From assembly GCA_023105745.1 (NCBI GenBank), contig JALGQZ010000011.1:25501975-25565974 (forward strand): 64,000 bases of DNA. Reading direction: 5' to 3'. This DNA comes from Austropuccinia psidii. Its lineage: Eukaryota; Basidiomycota; Pucciniomycetes; Pucciniales; Sphaerophragmiaceae. A program made the position numbers and the translations under genes. Positions 47,571 to 57,100 of the stretch are shown here, one piece after another (the stretch's first letter is position 1; each line of letters begins with the position of its first letter). A model generated the notes under the pieces. That model was not told where the DNA came from. It was given only the letters and a program-made list of their open reading frames with translations, and did no database searches.

Positions 47571-49097
47571 GATAGCTATTTTAAATTATTTGGGGATAGT
47601 CGGAAATTGTATGATCGGGAAGGGTTAGCTAAACGGAATGAAGACGGATAAGTGCAGGTGGGGAGCTTATATGAGAGGCAGCAATGGGGTCAAGGGGGGT
47701 TGGCCTGTGGTTACGTGCATGGACTTGATGGGGGTGGGCCTCTTGGGCTCATAATTTTCATATCCAATTTGGGGCATATATCAAGGCAAGGTGGCCAAAA
47801 TGTGGGTGCACCAATATGACTGCTGGATCTGCAGCAAGTTACAAAACCTTTGGTGGAACAAGGTTGACATTAGCATATCCGAGATTGGGTGGGTTGTAGC
47901 AACTTATTGTGGAGGGGCATATTAGAGGCATGCGGCCATGTTTGCTGGTGTGACAGCGAACAATGAGCGTATCATCCCCAGGTTAACTGTTGCACAGGGA
48001 CCTACTAGGCAATGTTGGCGGTTTCAAAGGGCAATCTCACTGTGGGGATGTTTGTGTGTGGGCGGGTGAGATATGTTTGGTGGCGTGCCACCGAACATGA
48101 GTTTGATTTTGCGTGAAGTTTTTTTATGACTGATGCCAACTAGGCTTCAGGGGGATGTGTGGCATGATCAAAGGGGGCACCGACCCTGAGCCGTGATCCA
48201 CATATACATTCACCCCTATTGCGTTTGAGGCAGGTACTAATCCACTGAGATTGGCATGAGGGTCTTTGCCTCACGCGTGTACGAAACTCCAGCAAAAGAG
48301 GCCACCCGCCCAAGGGAATTTTTGGCTGCAAGCCAGGTGCCACAACTTGCACAGGGCGTGTGAGAACGTGAAGAAAGTGACCCGTGGTGGGAGATACCCA
48401 CGCAAACATAACCAGCCTCAGAAATCATAGGCTGGGATTATTCTAATGTGGATGAGGCTGAAGCAAATCCACACTGATTGGCCTCAGGTTTCCACGCGCG
48501 AGCAGGTGAGCGTCTGCAGTCAAGCTGACCACCCGACCAAGAAAATAGATGGTCGGAAGACTGGAAGTAAAATGTCTTCCAGGTGTGTGAAGGTTGCCTG
48601 TGTATGACCCATTGGAGGGTGCGTATGAAAGCGTGTGGCTGCCTGCCAATGAGCACACGCAATGAACAAGCGCGGCCAGTCAAAGTTTGCCCCAACAATG
48701 GCACCAGAGTGAATCCACTGTTTTTGTATGACCCAAATAATAAGTCATCCCAATATGACCCACTTTCATTAACCTGCCTTACACCTGCATCTGTGCCATA
48801 GTTACGCAGAGCTATCCAACAAGGTGCATCAAAGGGATGCAGGTGAGAGATATGACTCGATGGCTTGACGTGATTGCATGTTACATTGTTGAACAGCTTT
48901 TTCTCTGCCCCACAGCATACATTTACAAAGGTGTACTGTGTACTACAGTGTTGGCTGTACAGAGCAGGAAGGTGTAATACTACTTGAGCCTGCATGCATA
49001 TAGCGAATGTGCATGCACCTTCCGATCGTTTGCATATACGTAGCTCATGTGCCACATGCTCAGCATTGCGTTTCACCCGATTTGCACACGCAAGCTG
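47571..49097. other. Spacer upstream of the SNF2 gene
   Basis: More GC-rich than the flanks. It contains the 48073-48098 palindrome and two imperfect copies, about 225 bp apart, of a segment beginning AATCCAC and reaching CCACCCG.CCAAG (48238-48313 and 48464-48541). A 212-codon - strand ORF (49076-48438) has no family features and runs into the repeats; I do not call it. Confidence 0.45.
48073..48098. repeat. 26-bp palindrome related to the one at 42170
   Basis: ATGTTTGGTGGC, GT centre, GCCACCGAACAT: 12-bp arms with one mismatch. Its - strand reads TGGCACGCCA at the core, as does the + strand at 42179-42189, and about 20 of 29 aligned positions agree. Confidence 0.8.
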
Positions 49098-49218
49098 AGC
49101 ATTTCATGGTCAAAAGCACCATGAGGAAGTGCTCAGTGAAGCCATGGAATGAACTATTTTTGCAATAGTTCATTGGAAGGCTCAGTTTGGAGCACTTCAC
49201 CACAGCATGTGAAATGCT
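49098..49218. repeat. Foldback (long imperfect inverted repeat), MITE-like
   Basis: Three perfect nested pairs: AGCATTTCA (49098-49106) with TGAAATGCT (49210-49218); GAAGTGCTC (49126-49134) with GAGCACTTC (49190-49198); ATGAACTATT (49149-49158) with AATAGTTCAT (49164-49173), loop TTTGC. The intervening bases pair partly. The 121-bp unit would fold into one hairpin. No target duplication was recognised. Confidence 0.7.
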
Positions 49219-49720
49219 GCACCTGGCTGAAATGTCACCCAATGCTGTGCCAAATGCTCAGATTGTGTGCATACATTAACGACTGAGCAATGGCTCAGCA
49301 TGGTGCATTTGATATTGTTATATCAATAGTTCAATTACTGTGCAATTAAAATGTTCACCCACTGAGAATTTCAATTATGACCCGAAAGCAAACCTGAGCA
49401 ATGGGTCGAGGAAAGCTCACGCTGTATTCACTTGTGTTACAGCCCCCCCCTTTGTTCACATACTACTACCAGGCCATACGGCCGGTAATCTCTCCGCGGT
49501 CACTTGTGACCAAATGCACCGGGTGCATTTCTGCATGGGTCACTTGTGCATTGCACCCACAATGCACATTCAACAAGGGCCTCACGACCACCCTCCTGGG
49601 TGATTGGGTGGCTATTTAAGGAAACAAAGGGGATTTGACTGAGCTTGACAATTCAATAAATTTCAATACTCAGCCAGACCCCCATTGTTCTTCTGCCTCA
49701 CGCGAGCATTTCACTTCCCA
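49219..49720. other. Spacer upstream of the Zn2Cys6 gene
   Basis: No convincing gene; short overlapping ORFs only. Moderately GC-rich, with repeated GCTCAG and TGCATT words. Confidence 0.4.
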
Positions 49721-49796
49721 GTTGCAGCATTCGCTGCGGCTCAGCTTCAATTTTGCCCACACGCCTTGAAGCTGAGACTTTTGCGGGTGCTGCAAC
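49721..49796. promoter_or_regulatory. Nested inverted repeat upstream of the Zn2Cys6 promoter
   Basis: Outer arms GTTGCAGCA (49721-49729) and TGCTGCAAC (49788-49796) are perfect. Inner arms CTCAGCTTCAA (49740-49750) and TTGAAGCTGAG (49766-49776) are perfect 11-mers with a 15-bp spacer. It ends 28 bp before a TATA box. A further CTGAGA-TCG-TCTCAG palindrome lies at 49798-49812. Such sites could bind a dimeric regulator. Confidence 0.65.
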
Positions 49797-49824
49797 TGCT
49801 GAGATCGTCTCAGCTTCACCATGG

Positions 49825-49832
49825 TATAAAAG
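49825..49832 (+). promoter_or_regulatory. TATA box of the Zn2Cys6 gene
   Basis: TATAAAAG followed by a strongly C/T-rich stretch (49840-50000), a usual fungal promoter layout, about 420 bp before the ATG. Confidence 0.6.
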
Positions 49833-50226
49833 ACCATCTTCACACGACACGCCCTTCACTTTCTTTCTCACCCGCTCCACTTCGTTCAACCTTACCCGCG
49901 TTTGTCCTTCTTGTGCGTATTCCCCTTGGTCTTCCTGCCTTTCTACTTTTGTCTTTTGCACTCCACTAACCCCACTCCCCTGCCTTTTGCCTGTTTGTTT
50001 ATTCTTCTGATCCGTTCAGAACCTCACTTCTATCCACCTCGTGCGTTACCTCTTTTTTAAACTTTTGTCGACATTACACACCGATATTAATACTTATTTT
50101 TCTTCACGACTTTCTTCCAGACTTTTAAAACCTTCCGAGTAGAGTTCTTTATTTTGTTAACACTTCAAATTTATAATTCATCATACGCCTTCATTTTCTT
50201 TCTTGATTTTTTACTTTGTATGAAGT

Positions 50227-50253
50227 TACTAACCTCAATTGTTTTGTTTTTAG
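50227..50253 (+). promoter_or_regulatory. Branch point and 3' splice site just before the Zn2Cys6 ATG
   Basis: TACTAAC at 50227-50233 matches the optimal fungal branch site, and TTTTTAG ends at 50253, immediately before ATG. This implies a 5'-UTR intron. The donor is unresolved: GTATG at 50218 would give an intron of only 36 nt. Confidence 0.55.
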
Positions 50254-51552
50254 ATGTCGTGCACTTTATGCACCAAGCGGGGTATCCCCTGCATTCGTTC
50301 CTCAACGACAAACGATGCTTGTGATGCTTGCCGACAAGCACACAAGAAATGTTCGTTCGTTGTCTGCCCCTTCCGACCACGAGGCCAGAGGAGTTCCCGC
50401 CCAAGACGCCCTTGCGAGGACTCCTTTGTGGTCGACGATGATGAAACCATTTCCGAGCATGAATAGACGCCGGGCCCCCAAACAGGCCGACAGGAATGAT
50501 TCCGGACGATTAGCCCTGTCCCTTCCAGTATTGATTTGTCCACTCCCCCTCCTAGGCCACCATCCGATGGTGACTTCACTCCTCGACCGGAGCGAAGTGA
50601 TTATCCGGCCGATGAAGGATGGCAATGGCGAGAGGACATTCGAGCTTGGGCTGATCGTCACCATGTCTTGTCACCGATGGGATTCAAACGCCAAAGTAAG
50701 TTTTCTTTCTCCTCCTTATCTCATTTTTTCTTCACGCAATAATACTGACTTTTTTCCATTACTCATAGAACAAAACCCCCCGAATCCCCCCCAACAAGAC
50801 TCTCCCGTTCCTAGTTTGCCTCGTGAGCAAACCCCGCGGCAACCCACTCCAGGCCTGAGTGGCACCTGATGGTATGAGGAATTATTCTGGGGTAAGCAGC
50901 CAAAGTTTCATTTCATTTTCACTTTCACTTTTGAGTCAAGTGAACTGACTCTTACTCCTTTTTTAGAACCCTCCTGAACCAAAGAGCCACCTATTCCTGG
51001 CCCGAGTCCATCGTCCCAACCACCTGAGGACGATACGACTCGTGAGCCAGAACCTGAGGTGGCTCCTATGCAATCCACGGAGGAACCTCATGGTAAGTCA
51101 CCCCTTCTTTCTCTTCGATCCATATCCCCTTTTCCTCATTTTTTCTTCAACCATCTCTAGCTTGTCCCGCCACTCCTCGCTCGATAATCATCATCAACGA
51201 TACGCCCGTCGGATCCAACCATCCCCCTTCTTCTTCACCTCCCTCCCCAGAGATCCCTTCCAGTGCCCCCAAGAACCCAAGCTCCTCTCGTTCCCACGAC
51301 AATGCTTGCCAGGAATTCACCGACCTGCGACCGACCCTAATGATTCCTCGAGCCATCGTCCACGAATCGATCAACCGAATCTTGTTGGAGCATCGCCGCT
51401 TGCTCCACATGATTCCTTTCGTGGATGCAACTCATCGAAATGAGATGCACCGGGAATTCCAGGACGAACTAAACTCCCTCCTTGCCCAGGCACTGGAGGC
51501 TTACCCAAAGGAGGACATAACCGGGACAGTCTCCAAATTCCTCGAAAAATAA
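50254..51552 (+). pseudogene. Zn2Cys6 zinc-cluster protein, spliced, four nonsense codons
   Basis: Exons 50254-50695, 50769-50891, 50967-51092 and 51161-51552 join in one frame of 360 codons; every intron has GTAAG and ...AG. The N-terminus has six cysteines at residues 3, 6, 13, 23, 26 and 33, spaced C-x2-C-x6-C-x9-C-x2-C-x6-C, the binuclear zinc cluster of fungal transcription factors, followed by a basic RPRGQRSSRPRR. The middle is Pro/Ser rich and probably disordered. The C-terminus (LMIPRAIVHESINRILLEHR, later FQDELNSLLAQALEAY) is helical. Stops: TAG 50464-50466, TGA 50497-50499, TGA 50867-50869, TGA 50975-50977. The intact splice frame shows recent inactivation. I recall related proteins in rust fungi near transposons, but cannot verify that here. 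Confidence 0.82.
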
Positions 51553-51978
51553 AAATTTAAAAAAAATAATCTCATTATTTCCACTTCTTATCATTTGTAA
51601 TACTTTCTTTTAAATAAATTATCATTTGTATTCAATTATTATTATGTTCAAATTCTTTTACAGTCTTTGTTCACGTAAAAATTACTTATTTCCTCCTTAG
51701 AGAAAAACCCTGATTGTGTGAGAATTATTTTTGTAAGTGCCCCACCAAGAGTTTGAGTGAGTATTTGCTTTTGTGAACCTCTTTTTCCAAAAATGCGCCA
51801 ATAGTTGCCATTACCGTCTCCTATATTTTCTTCTTCCATGGTTTAGAGCCATATCCATTCTTAACTGTAAAAAAGCGGGAGCTTCCCGCATGTGAGCAAT
51901 CCACTCCAGATTTGTGAAACATGGCCTTTCCTATGGTCACACGCTATTAATCTTACTCATGTATTAAATTGTTTAAAT
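51553..51978. other. 3' flank of the Zn2Cys6 gene
   Basis: A/T-rich, with an AATAAATT polyadenylation-like word near 51613. A small GC palindrome, GCGGGA-GCT-TCCCGC, lies at 51875-51889. No gene seen. Confidence 0.5.
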
Positions 51979-52327
51979 TGTCTGGAACCTTCACAAGCAT
52001 AAGGATTGGCGTGTGACTTGTCTGGAGCCTGCACAGGCGTAAGGATTGGCGTGTGAATTGTTGGGAGCCTGCACAGGCGTAAGGATTGGCGTGTGAATTG
52101 TTGGGAGCCTGCACAGGCGTAAGAATTGGTGTGTGAATTCTCGGGATCCTGCACAGGCCAAGAAATTTTCAGCATTGTGGGGAACCTTCACAAGCGTAAG
52201 GATTGGCATGTGAATCGTCAAACGCCTGTACAGGCGTAAGGAATTTTTAGCATTTTTGGGAACCTTCACAAGCGTAAGGATTGGCGTGTAAATTTTCGGG
52301 AGCCTGCACAGGCATAAGGATTGGCGT
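51979..52327. repeat. 40-bp minisatellite, about nine units, cut by E3
   Basis: Units near 51979, 52019, 52059, 52099, 52139, 52177, 52217, 52257 and 52296 share GGAGCCTGCACAGGCGTAAG then GATTGGCGTGTGAATT. The core GCCTG-CA-CAGGC is an inverted repeat. Some units carry an alternative AACCTTCACAAGC or AATTTTTAGCATT segment, so two unit types are mixed. The last unit stops at GGCGT, where E3 begins; the next bases should be GTGAATT. ORFs across it are repeat artefacts. Confidence 0.85.
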
Positions 52328-52748
52328 TGTGGTATTCCATACCATTAGTACCAGTTTCAAGCTTACCAATAAAACAAAAGAAAAAAATGATAATAAAACA
52401 AACTACGCAAAACATTTTTACACATTACAACTACAGATTTCAAACAGAAATATACAATACGCAGCCTCAAGATCTTATCAAAACAGTATAGTATCAAAGG
52501 ATATATCCACCTTATCGCATCATCAATAACAAATTACATCATTAAAGGTAGTTAATCTAAATAAAGGTATATGAAAATGGACCAAAGCATCAGAAGCTGT
52601 ATTTTCCCCACCTTGATTCAATTTAAAGAAGAAATACCTCAAGGCTATGCATAAAATTTCAATATATTTTCCAAGAACAAATGCTTCCTTAGTAATAATA
52701 ACACGCATCAAACTTGATAGAAATGATACAATACTAAAATAAAACCAC

Positions 52749-53810
52749 CAGCATAATTCTCTCAGAACATACGTAAAAAATAGAAACAAAAAGACTTTCT
52801 CTGCCTTCAAGAAAACATCACCAGCCAAATTATCTCAAAGACATCACATGATTTTGATAAGAAACAGAAACACCAGCATAATTTTCTCATATACATCATA
52901 TGACTAGAAGACAGTTCAATTTTCAGGAGCTGTATTTTCTCCACTTTCTTGGCAAAAATAAAATCCCACCAGCCAAATTATCTCAAACACATCACACGAT
53001 TTTGATAAGGAAAAGAACCACCAGCATAATTCTCTCATAACATACGTAAAAAATAGAAACAGAAATACTTTCCCCACCTTCAAGAAAACATCACCAGCCA
53101 TATTATCTCAATGACCTCACATGACTCTGGGAAAAAGAAAATCTCACCAGCCAAATTATCTCAAATACATCACATGATTTTGATAAGAAATAGAAACACC
53201 AGCATAATTTTCTCATATATATCATATGACTAGAAGACAGTTCAATTGTCAGGAGCTGTATTTTCTCCACTTTCTTGGCAAAAAGAAAATCCCACCAGCC
53301 AAATTATCTCAAATACATCACATGATTTTGATAAGAAAAAGAACCACCAGCATAATTCTCTCATAACATACGTAAAAAATAGAAACAAAAAATACTTTCC
53401 CCACCTTCAAGAAAACATCACCAGCCATATTATCTCAATGACTTCACATGACTCTGATAAAAAGAAAATCTCACCAGCCAAATTATCTCAAATACATCAC
53501 ATGATTTTGATAAGAAACAGAAACACCAGCATAATTTTCTCATATATATCATATGACTAGAAGAAAGTTCAATTTTCAGGAGCTGTATTTTCTCCACTTT
53601 CTTGGCAAAAAAGAAAATCTCACCAGCCAAATTATCTCAAATACATCACATGATTTTGATAAGAAAAAGCACCACCAGCATAATTCTCTCAGAAAATACG
53701 TAACAAAGTCACCAAAAATGAAAGTGTCACCAGCAAAATTATCTCAAATACATCACATGATTTTGATAAGAAAAAGCACCACCAGCATAATTCTCTCAGC
53801 AAACACGCTG
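52749..53810 (+). repeat. 327-bp tandem array built on a 19-bp motif in the E3 LTR
   Basis: AGGAGCTGTATTTTCTCC recurs at 52924, 53251 and 53578, exactly 327 bp apart. Inside, CACCAGCMWAATTNTCTCA recurs about 17 times every 50-60 bp, often followed by ACATCACATGATTTTGATAA. The array lies upstream of the TATA box, so it is a candidate enhancer array. Confidence 0.85.
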
Positions 53811-53905
53811 CTACACCAAAACTACATGTCTCACTAGCTAAAACCTCTCAGCTATGATTTTTTCTAAGTACCCTATTTTGAGAAGCTCTATGGAGGCCCA
53901 AAAGC

Positions 53906-53913
53906 TATAAATA
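53906..53913 (+). promoter_or_regulatory. TATA box of the E3 LTR
   Basis: TATAAATA preceded by TATGGAGGCCCAAAAGC and followed by GAGGTCCTCTCTCCC, the same core as in the other F1 LTRs. Confidence 0.75.
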
Positions 53914-54754
53914 GAGGTCCTCTCTCCCTCATTTTTCCCATCATCATGGAACAAGTTCCCACTATCCAGGATCATAACCATCCCTGAACTAGCAGGATAT
54001 CTAGAATAGTAGTAGTGTTTTAGTAGTGAAAAGCTCAGTAGCCTTGCTCAGTAGCTTAGTATTAGTGAAGAATAGTAGTATAACCGTAGTAAAAGCTCAG
54101 TAGCCTTGCTCAGTAGCTTAGTATTAGTGAAAAATAGTAGTATTAACGTAGTAAAAAGCTCAGTAGCCTTGCTCAGTGGCTTAGTATTATTAAAAAAAAA
54201 GTAGTAGTGATATAAAACCCAGTATTAAAAAAAATCCTAAAAGAATCAAATCCAGTAGTCTTGTTATTAGTACTCATATCAAAAAAAAAATCATTATAAT
54301 CAACCTAAAACCATAAAAAATATATATATTCTTATCATTCTTAAAAAAAAAAAAAAAACAAAAAAAAAAAAATATTCTTATTAGTTTCATTAAAATAACA
54401 GAAACCCAAAACATATATATATATATATATTATCATTGCTTTTATTAAAATAAAGTAAAAAAAATCTAGTGTTTATTTTATCAGAAATTTTAGATCAGAA
54501 TTTTTACTGTAGTGTTATTGATAGGTCTGATTTAGAGACTGCTGATAAGTCTTCTCTATCTGTTAAAGCCACAAATCTTATTTTATTTTGTGATTCTCTG
54601 TAGGCTGACTATTCAGTATTATTTAGAGGGGCAGCTAATACACCTTAGCACCCATGGTTATTGGACAATTCTGAAATTCAAAACAGACTTACCAATAATT
54701 TCCCCCTCAAGGTACTGCCTTATTTCATCCCACACCAAAAGGAGTTCCCACATC

Positions 54755-54771
54755 TGGTGTCTCAACAGTGG
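54755..54771 (+). promoter_or_regulatory. Primer-binding site of E3
   Basis: TGGTGTCTCAACAGTGG, two bases after the LTR end; one base differs from E1. Confidence 0.75.
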
Positions 54772-55150
54772 CCAACAACAACTTCAATCATCAATAATCT
54801 GTCAATTATCAAAGAAAAAAAATCTAGTCCATAAAAAGAAAAAAGCCTTTTATCAATAAACAATTTCAAGCACCTATCAAGTCAATCTGGAATCAGAAAA
54901 ACTACAAAATCCTAAATCATCATCACCATCAAGTTCTTCAACAAAATCATTTCACTATTATTATCCAAAAAGAGGAGAAACACCACCTGGAGAAGAATCA
55001 CCTATAGATTATAGTATACCAGTTGGTACACCAAGAACTAAGAAGAAAGATCAAAAGATAGTTACAGATTATTTTCAGAAATTACTCAAGGAACTATTTG
55101 AAATTAAAAAGAAAAGTGAAAAAGAGAAAATCAACAAAGAATATATCAAT

Positions 55151-56821
55151 ATGGATTCAGCATCATCATCAAAGATACCACACAATCCAGATGAATCCAA
55201 AGAAGAAATAATAAATGAAGAGACTATGCAAGGACAAGAAGATATTTCTGATGTAGAAAGACTTCATCAAAGAATGTTGGAAATGCAACAAGAATTAATT
55301 GAACTCCTTAAAAAAGAAGGGAAAAGGAAAGAGTCAAGTTTTACCGCAGAAAACAGCCCAATGGAAGAAACTACGAGCATGCCAAGAATCTTTAGACAAG
55401 AAGGGTCACCATCACCATTTTCAAGGCCTATGGCCTCATCAACTCCATTCACTTCACAAAGACCAAATACTCTACCAAAGCGGGTTAATATTCATGCACA
55501 GGCTTCAAGCCCATTGCAACAAGAAATCCCACGAAACAATACACCCATTGTCAAGATCAGACCAAAGGATTATAATTTATGGTTTGATGGAAAGGAAGTG
55601 GAAAGATTTATTAAAAGAGTAGAAAATATAGCAGAAATTGAAGGAGCAAGTGGAAGGGATATAGCAAGACAGATATCCTTTTGGACTAAAGATCAAGAAA
55701 TTAGCTACCATATTGAAGGAATGCCTGGATATGAAACTGGCGATTGGGAGCAATTAAAATTGGATATGAAGAGGAGATGGGGAACAGTGTCACCTGAAAG
55801 AAGATACAAGCTGTCCTCAATTACTCAATTATTTACAAAGATTCAACAAGAAGGAGGAATTAGAAATATGACCCAATATAAAAAGTTCATTGGTGAATAT
55901 GAATCCATTATTAATTATCTCAGAAGGTACCAATATATACAAGGAGATATCAATCACAATCAAGAAATTTTGGCCAGTCTTTCCTCAAGTGTTCAAGAGT
56001 CTATTTACAAAGAAATGATTAAAGATAAGGCCATGGTGCAAGCCTTGGATGGTGGTTATATTATTCCAAGATTGGAAATCTTAAAGTTATATATTGAACA
56101 AGATTTAGAAGCCAAAGTCTTAATTCAACAGAAGGAATTTTCACAACCAAAGTCACAAGAGAAGAAAGCTAGGTTTGAAGAGGAAAGCTGGGAAGAAGTC
56201 TTAAAGCAAATGAAATATCTTACCCAAAAAATTCAAAATCCTCAGCCGCAAGGGCATCAATCAAAGGATACTGGGAAGGAATCAGTTAAGCAAGTATTGA
56301 ATCAGCTCAAACACCTTTCAGAAGTAGTTGAATCTCCAAATAAAATACAAGCAGGCAATAATCAAGATCAGAAAGTTACACAAAACTCACAGCCACTCAG
56401 GCCAAGATATCCTTTACTACCCATATCTTCTGGTTATCAACCATATGTTCCAGCACAAATGGCTCCAAGACAGCTACTGAAGTGTTATTACTTCTTAGAA
56501 GAAGGACATTCCGCAATAAGATGTAATCACCTCACAGAAGACTTGGACAAAAGAATTGTCTTGAAGCGTGGAGGAACATATCTTTTTCCAAATTTTCAAA
56601 GAGTACCCACAGAAGGCCCTAAATCTGCAAAAGAATTAGTTAGAAATTTTGCCAAAGAGCAGGAGGATTTTACAAAGAAAATGATGGAACAATCAAATCC
56701 ACCCCAAAAGAAGCAAGAGACAACAGTAATTGAGGAAAGGAAAGGTGAGAAGGCAGCAGCTATAGCTCAAATAGAAGAATGGGGAAACTGGAAACCTCCT
56801 CAAATATCACCAGCAAATTAA
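55151..56821 (+). CDS. gag: Gag of E3
   Basis: 556 codons from ATG 55151, ending at TAA 56819-56821. The next ORF is in the same frame, and E1 reads through here (SANDPFESNIGLRQT), so the stop probably splits one polyprotein. Capsid-like region at residues 140-300 (FWTKDQEISYHIEGMPGYE; MKRRWGTVSPERRYKLSSIT; LDGGYIIPRLEILKLYIEQD). The zinc knuckle reads CYYFLEEGHSAIRC, with Phe replacing the second Cys. The frame is open and E1-like back to about 54870 (KSFHYYYPKRGE near 54930), but without an ATG. Either the ATG at 55151 is used and the upstream similarity is a relic, or initiation is non-AUG or spliced. Confidence 0.85.
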   Translation: MDSASSSKIPHNPDESKEEIINEETMQGQEDISDVERLHQRMLEMQQELIELLKKEGKRKESSFTAENSPMEETTSMPRIFRQEGSPSPFSRPMASSTPFTSQRPNTLPKRVNIHAQASSPLQQEIPRNNTPIVKIRPKDYNLWFDGKEVERFIKRVENIAEIEGASGRDIARQISFWTKDQEISYHIEGMPGYETGDWEQLKLDMKRRWGTVSPERRYKLSSITQLFTKIQQEGGIRNMTQYKKFIGEYESIINYLRRYQYIQGDINHNQEILASLSSSVQESIYKEMIKDKAMVQALDGGYIIPRLEILKLYIEQDLEAKVLIQQKEFSQPKSQEKKARFEEESWEEVLKQMKYLTQKIQNPQPQGHQSKDTGKESVKQVLNQLKHLSEVVESPNKIQAGNNQDQKVTQNSQPLRPRYPLLPISSGYQPYVPAQMAPRQLLKCYYFLEEGHSAIRCNHLTEDLDKRIVLKRGGTYLFPNFQRVPTEGPKSAKELVRNFAKEQEDFTKKMMEQSNPPQKKQETTVIEERKGEKAAAIAQIEEWGNWKPPQISPAN

Positions 56822-57100
56822 AATATTCAAATAAATGTTGGGCTTAGACAGACAAGGCAAAGAGCTTCAAGACAGGAAACTCAAAGTCAAACCCAGCAAG
56901 AGGATAAAAATGAAACACACAAACCCTTTAAAAAGAAGATACCAGGTGCCTACCACGAGGAAGATGAGGCAGAAGAAGAAATAAGAGTTCTAATTCCAAC
57001 AAAATACAAGAAAACACAAGAAGGAAAGGAAGTAAATAATGATATTGAAATCATTTCCAAGGAAAAGAATAAGGAGGTACTTAGACAGGATTCACAAAAG

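Larger units (their letters stand above)
52328..54752 (+). repeat. 5' LTR of E3
   Basis: 2425 bp, TGTGGTATTCCATACC...GGAGTTCCCACA. It is longer than other F1 LTRs because of an internal tandem array (52749-53810). Core promoter at 53906. About 67-bp tandem units (AGCTCAGTAGCCTTGCTCAG...) occur three times at 54025-54190, downstream of the TATA box. Long A runs lie at 54340-54370 and TA repeats near 54410. Confidence 0.93.

Noticed and set aside
48073..48098. Helitron 3' hairpin
   Set aside because: No CTRR end follows, no 5' TC start is seen, and no Rep/helicase gene is present.
48438..49076. 212-codon - strand ORF
   Set aside because: No family features or splice context, and it overlaps imperfect duplications. 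Probably chance in less AT-rich DNA.
49340..49619. Overlapping 72- and 87-codon ORFs
   Set aside because: Overlapping frames with no features; spacer DNA.
51979..52327. CRISPR-like array of ~40-bp repeats with palindromic cores
   Set aside because: There are no distinct spacers, the units abut and vary internally, and the surroundings are clearly eukaryotic. It is a minisatellite.
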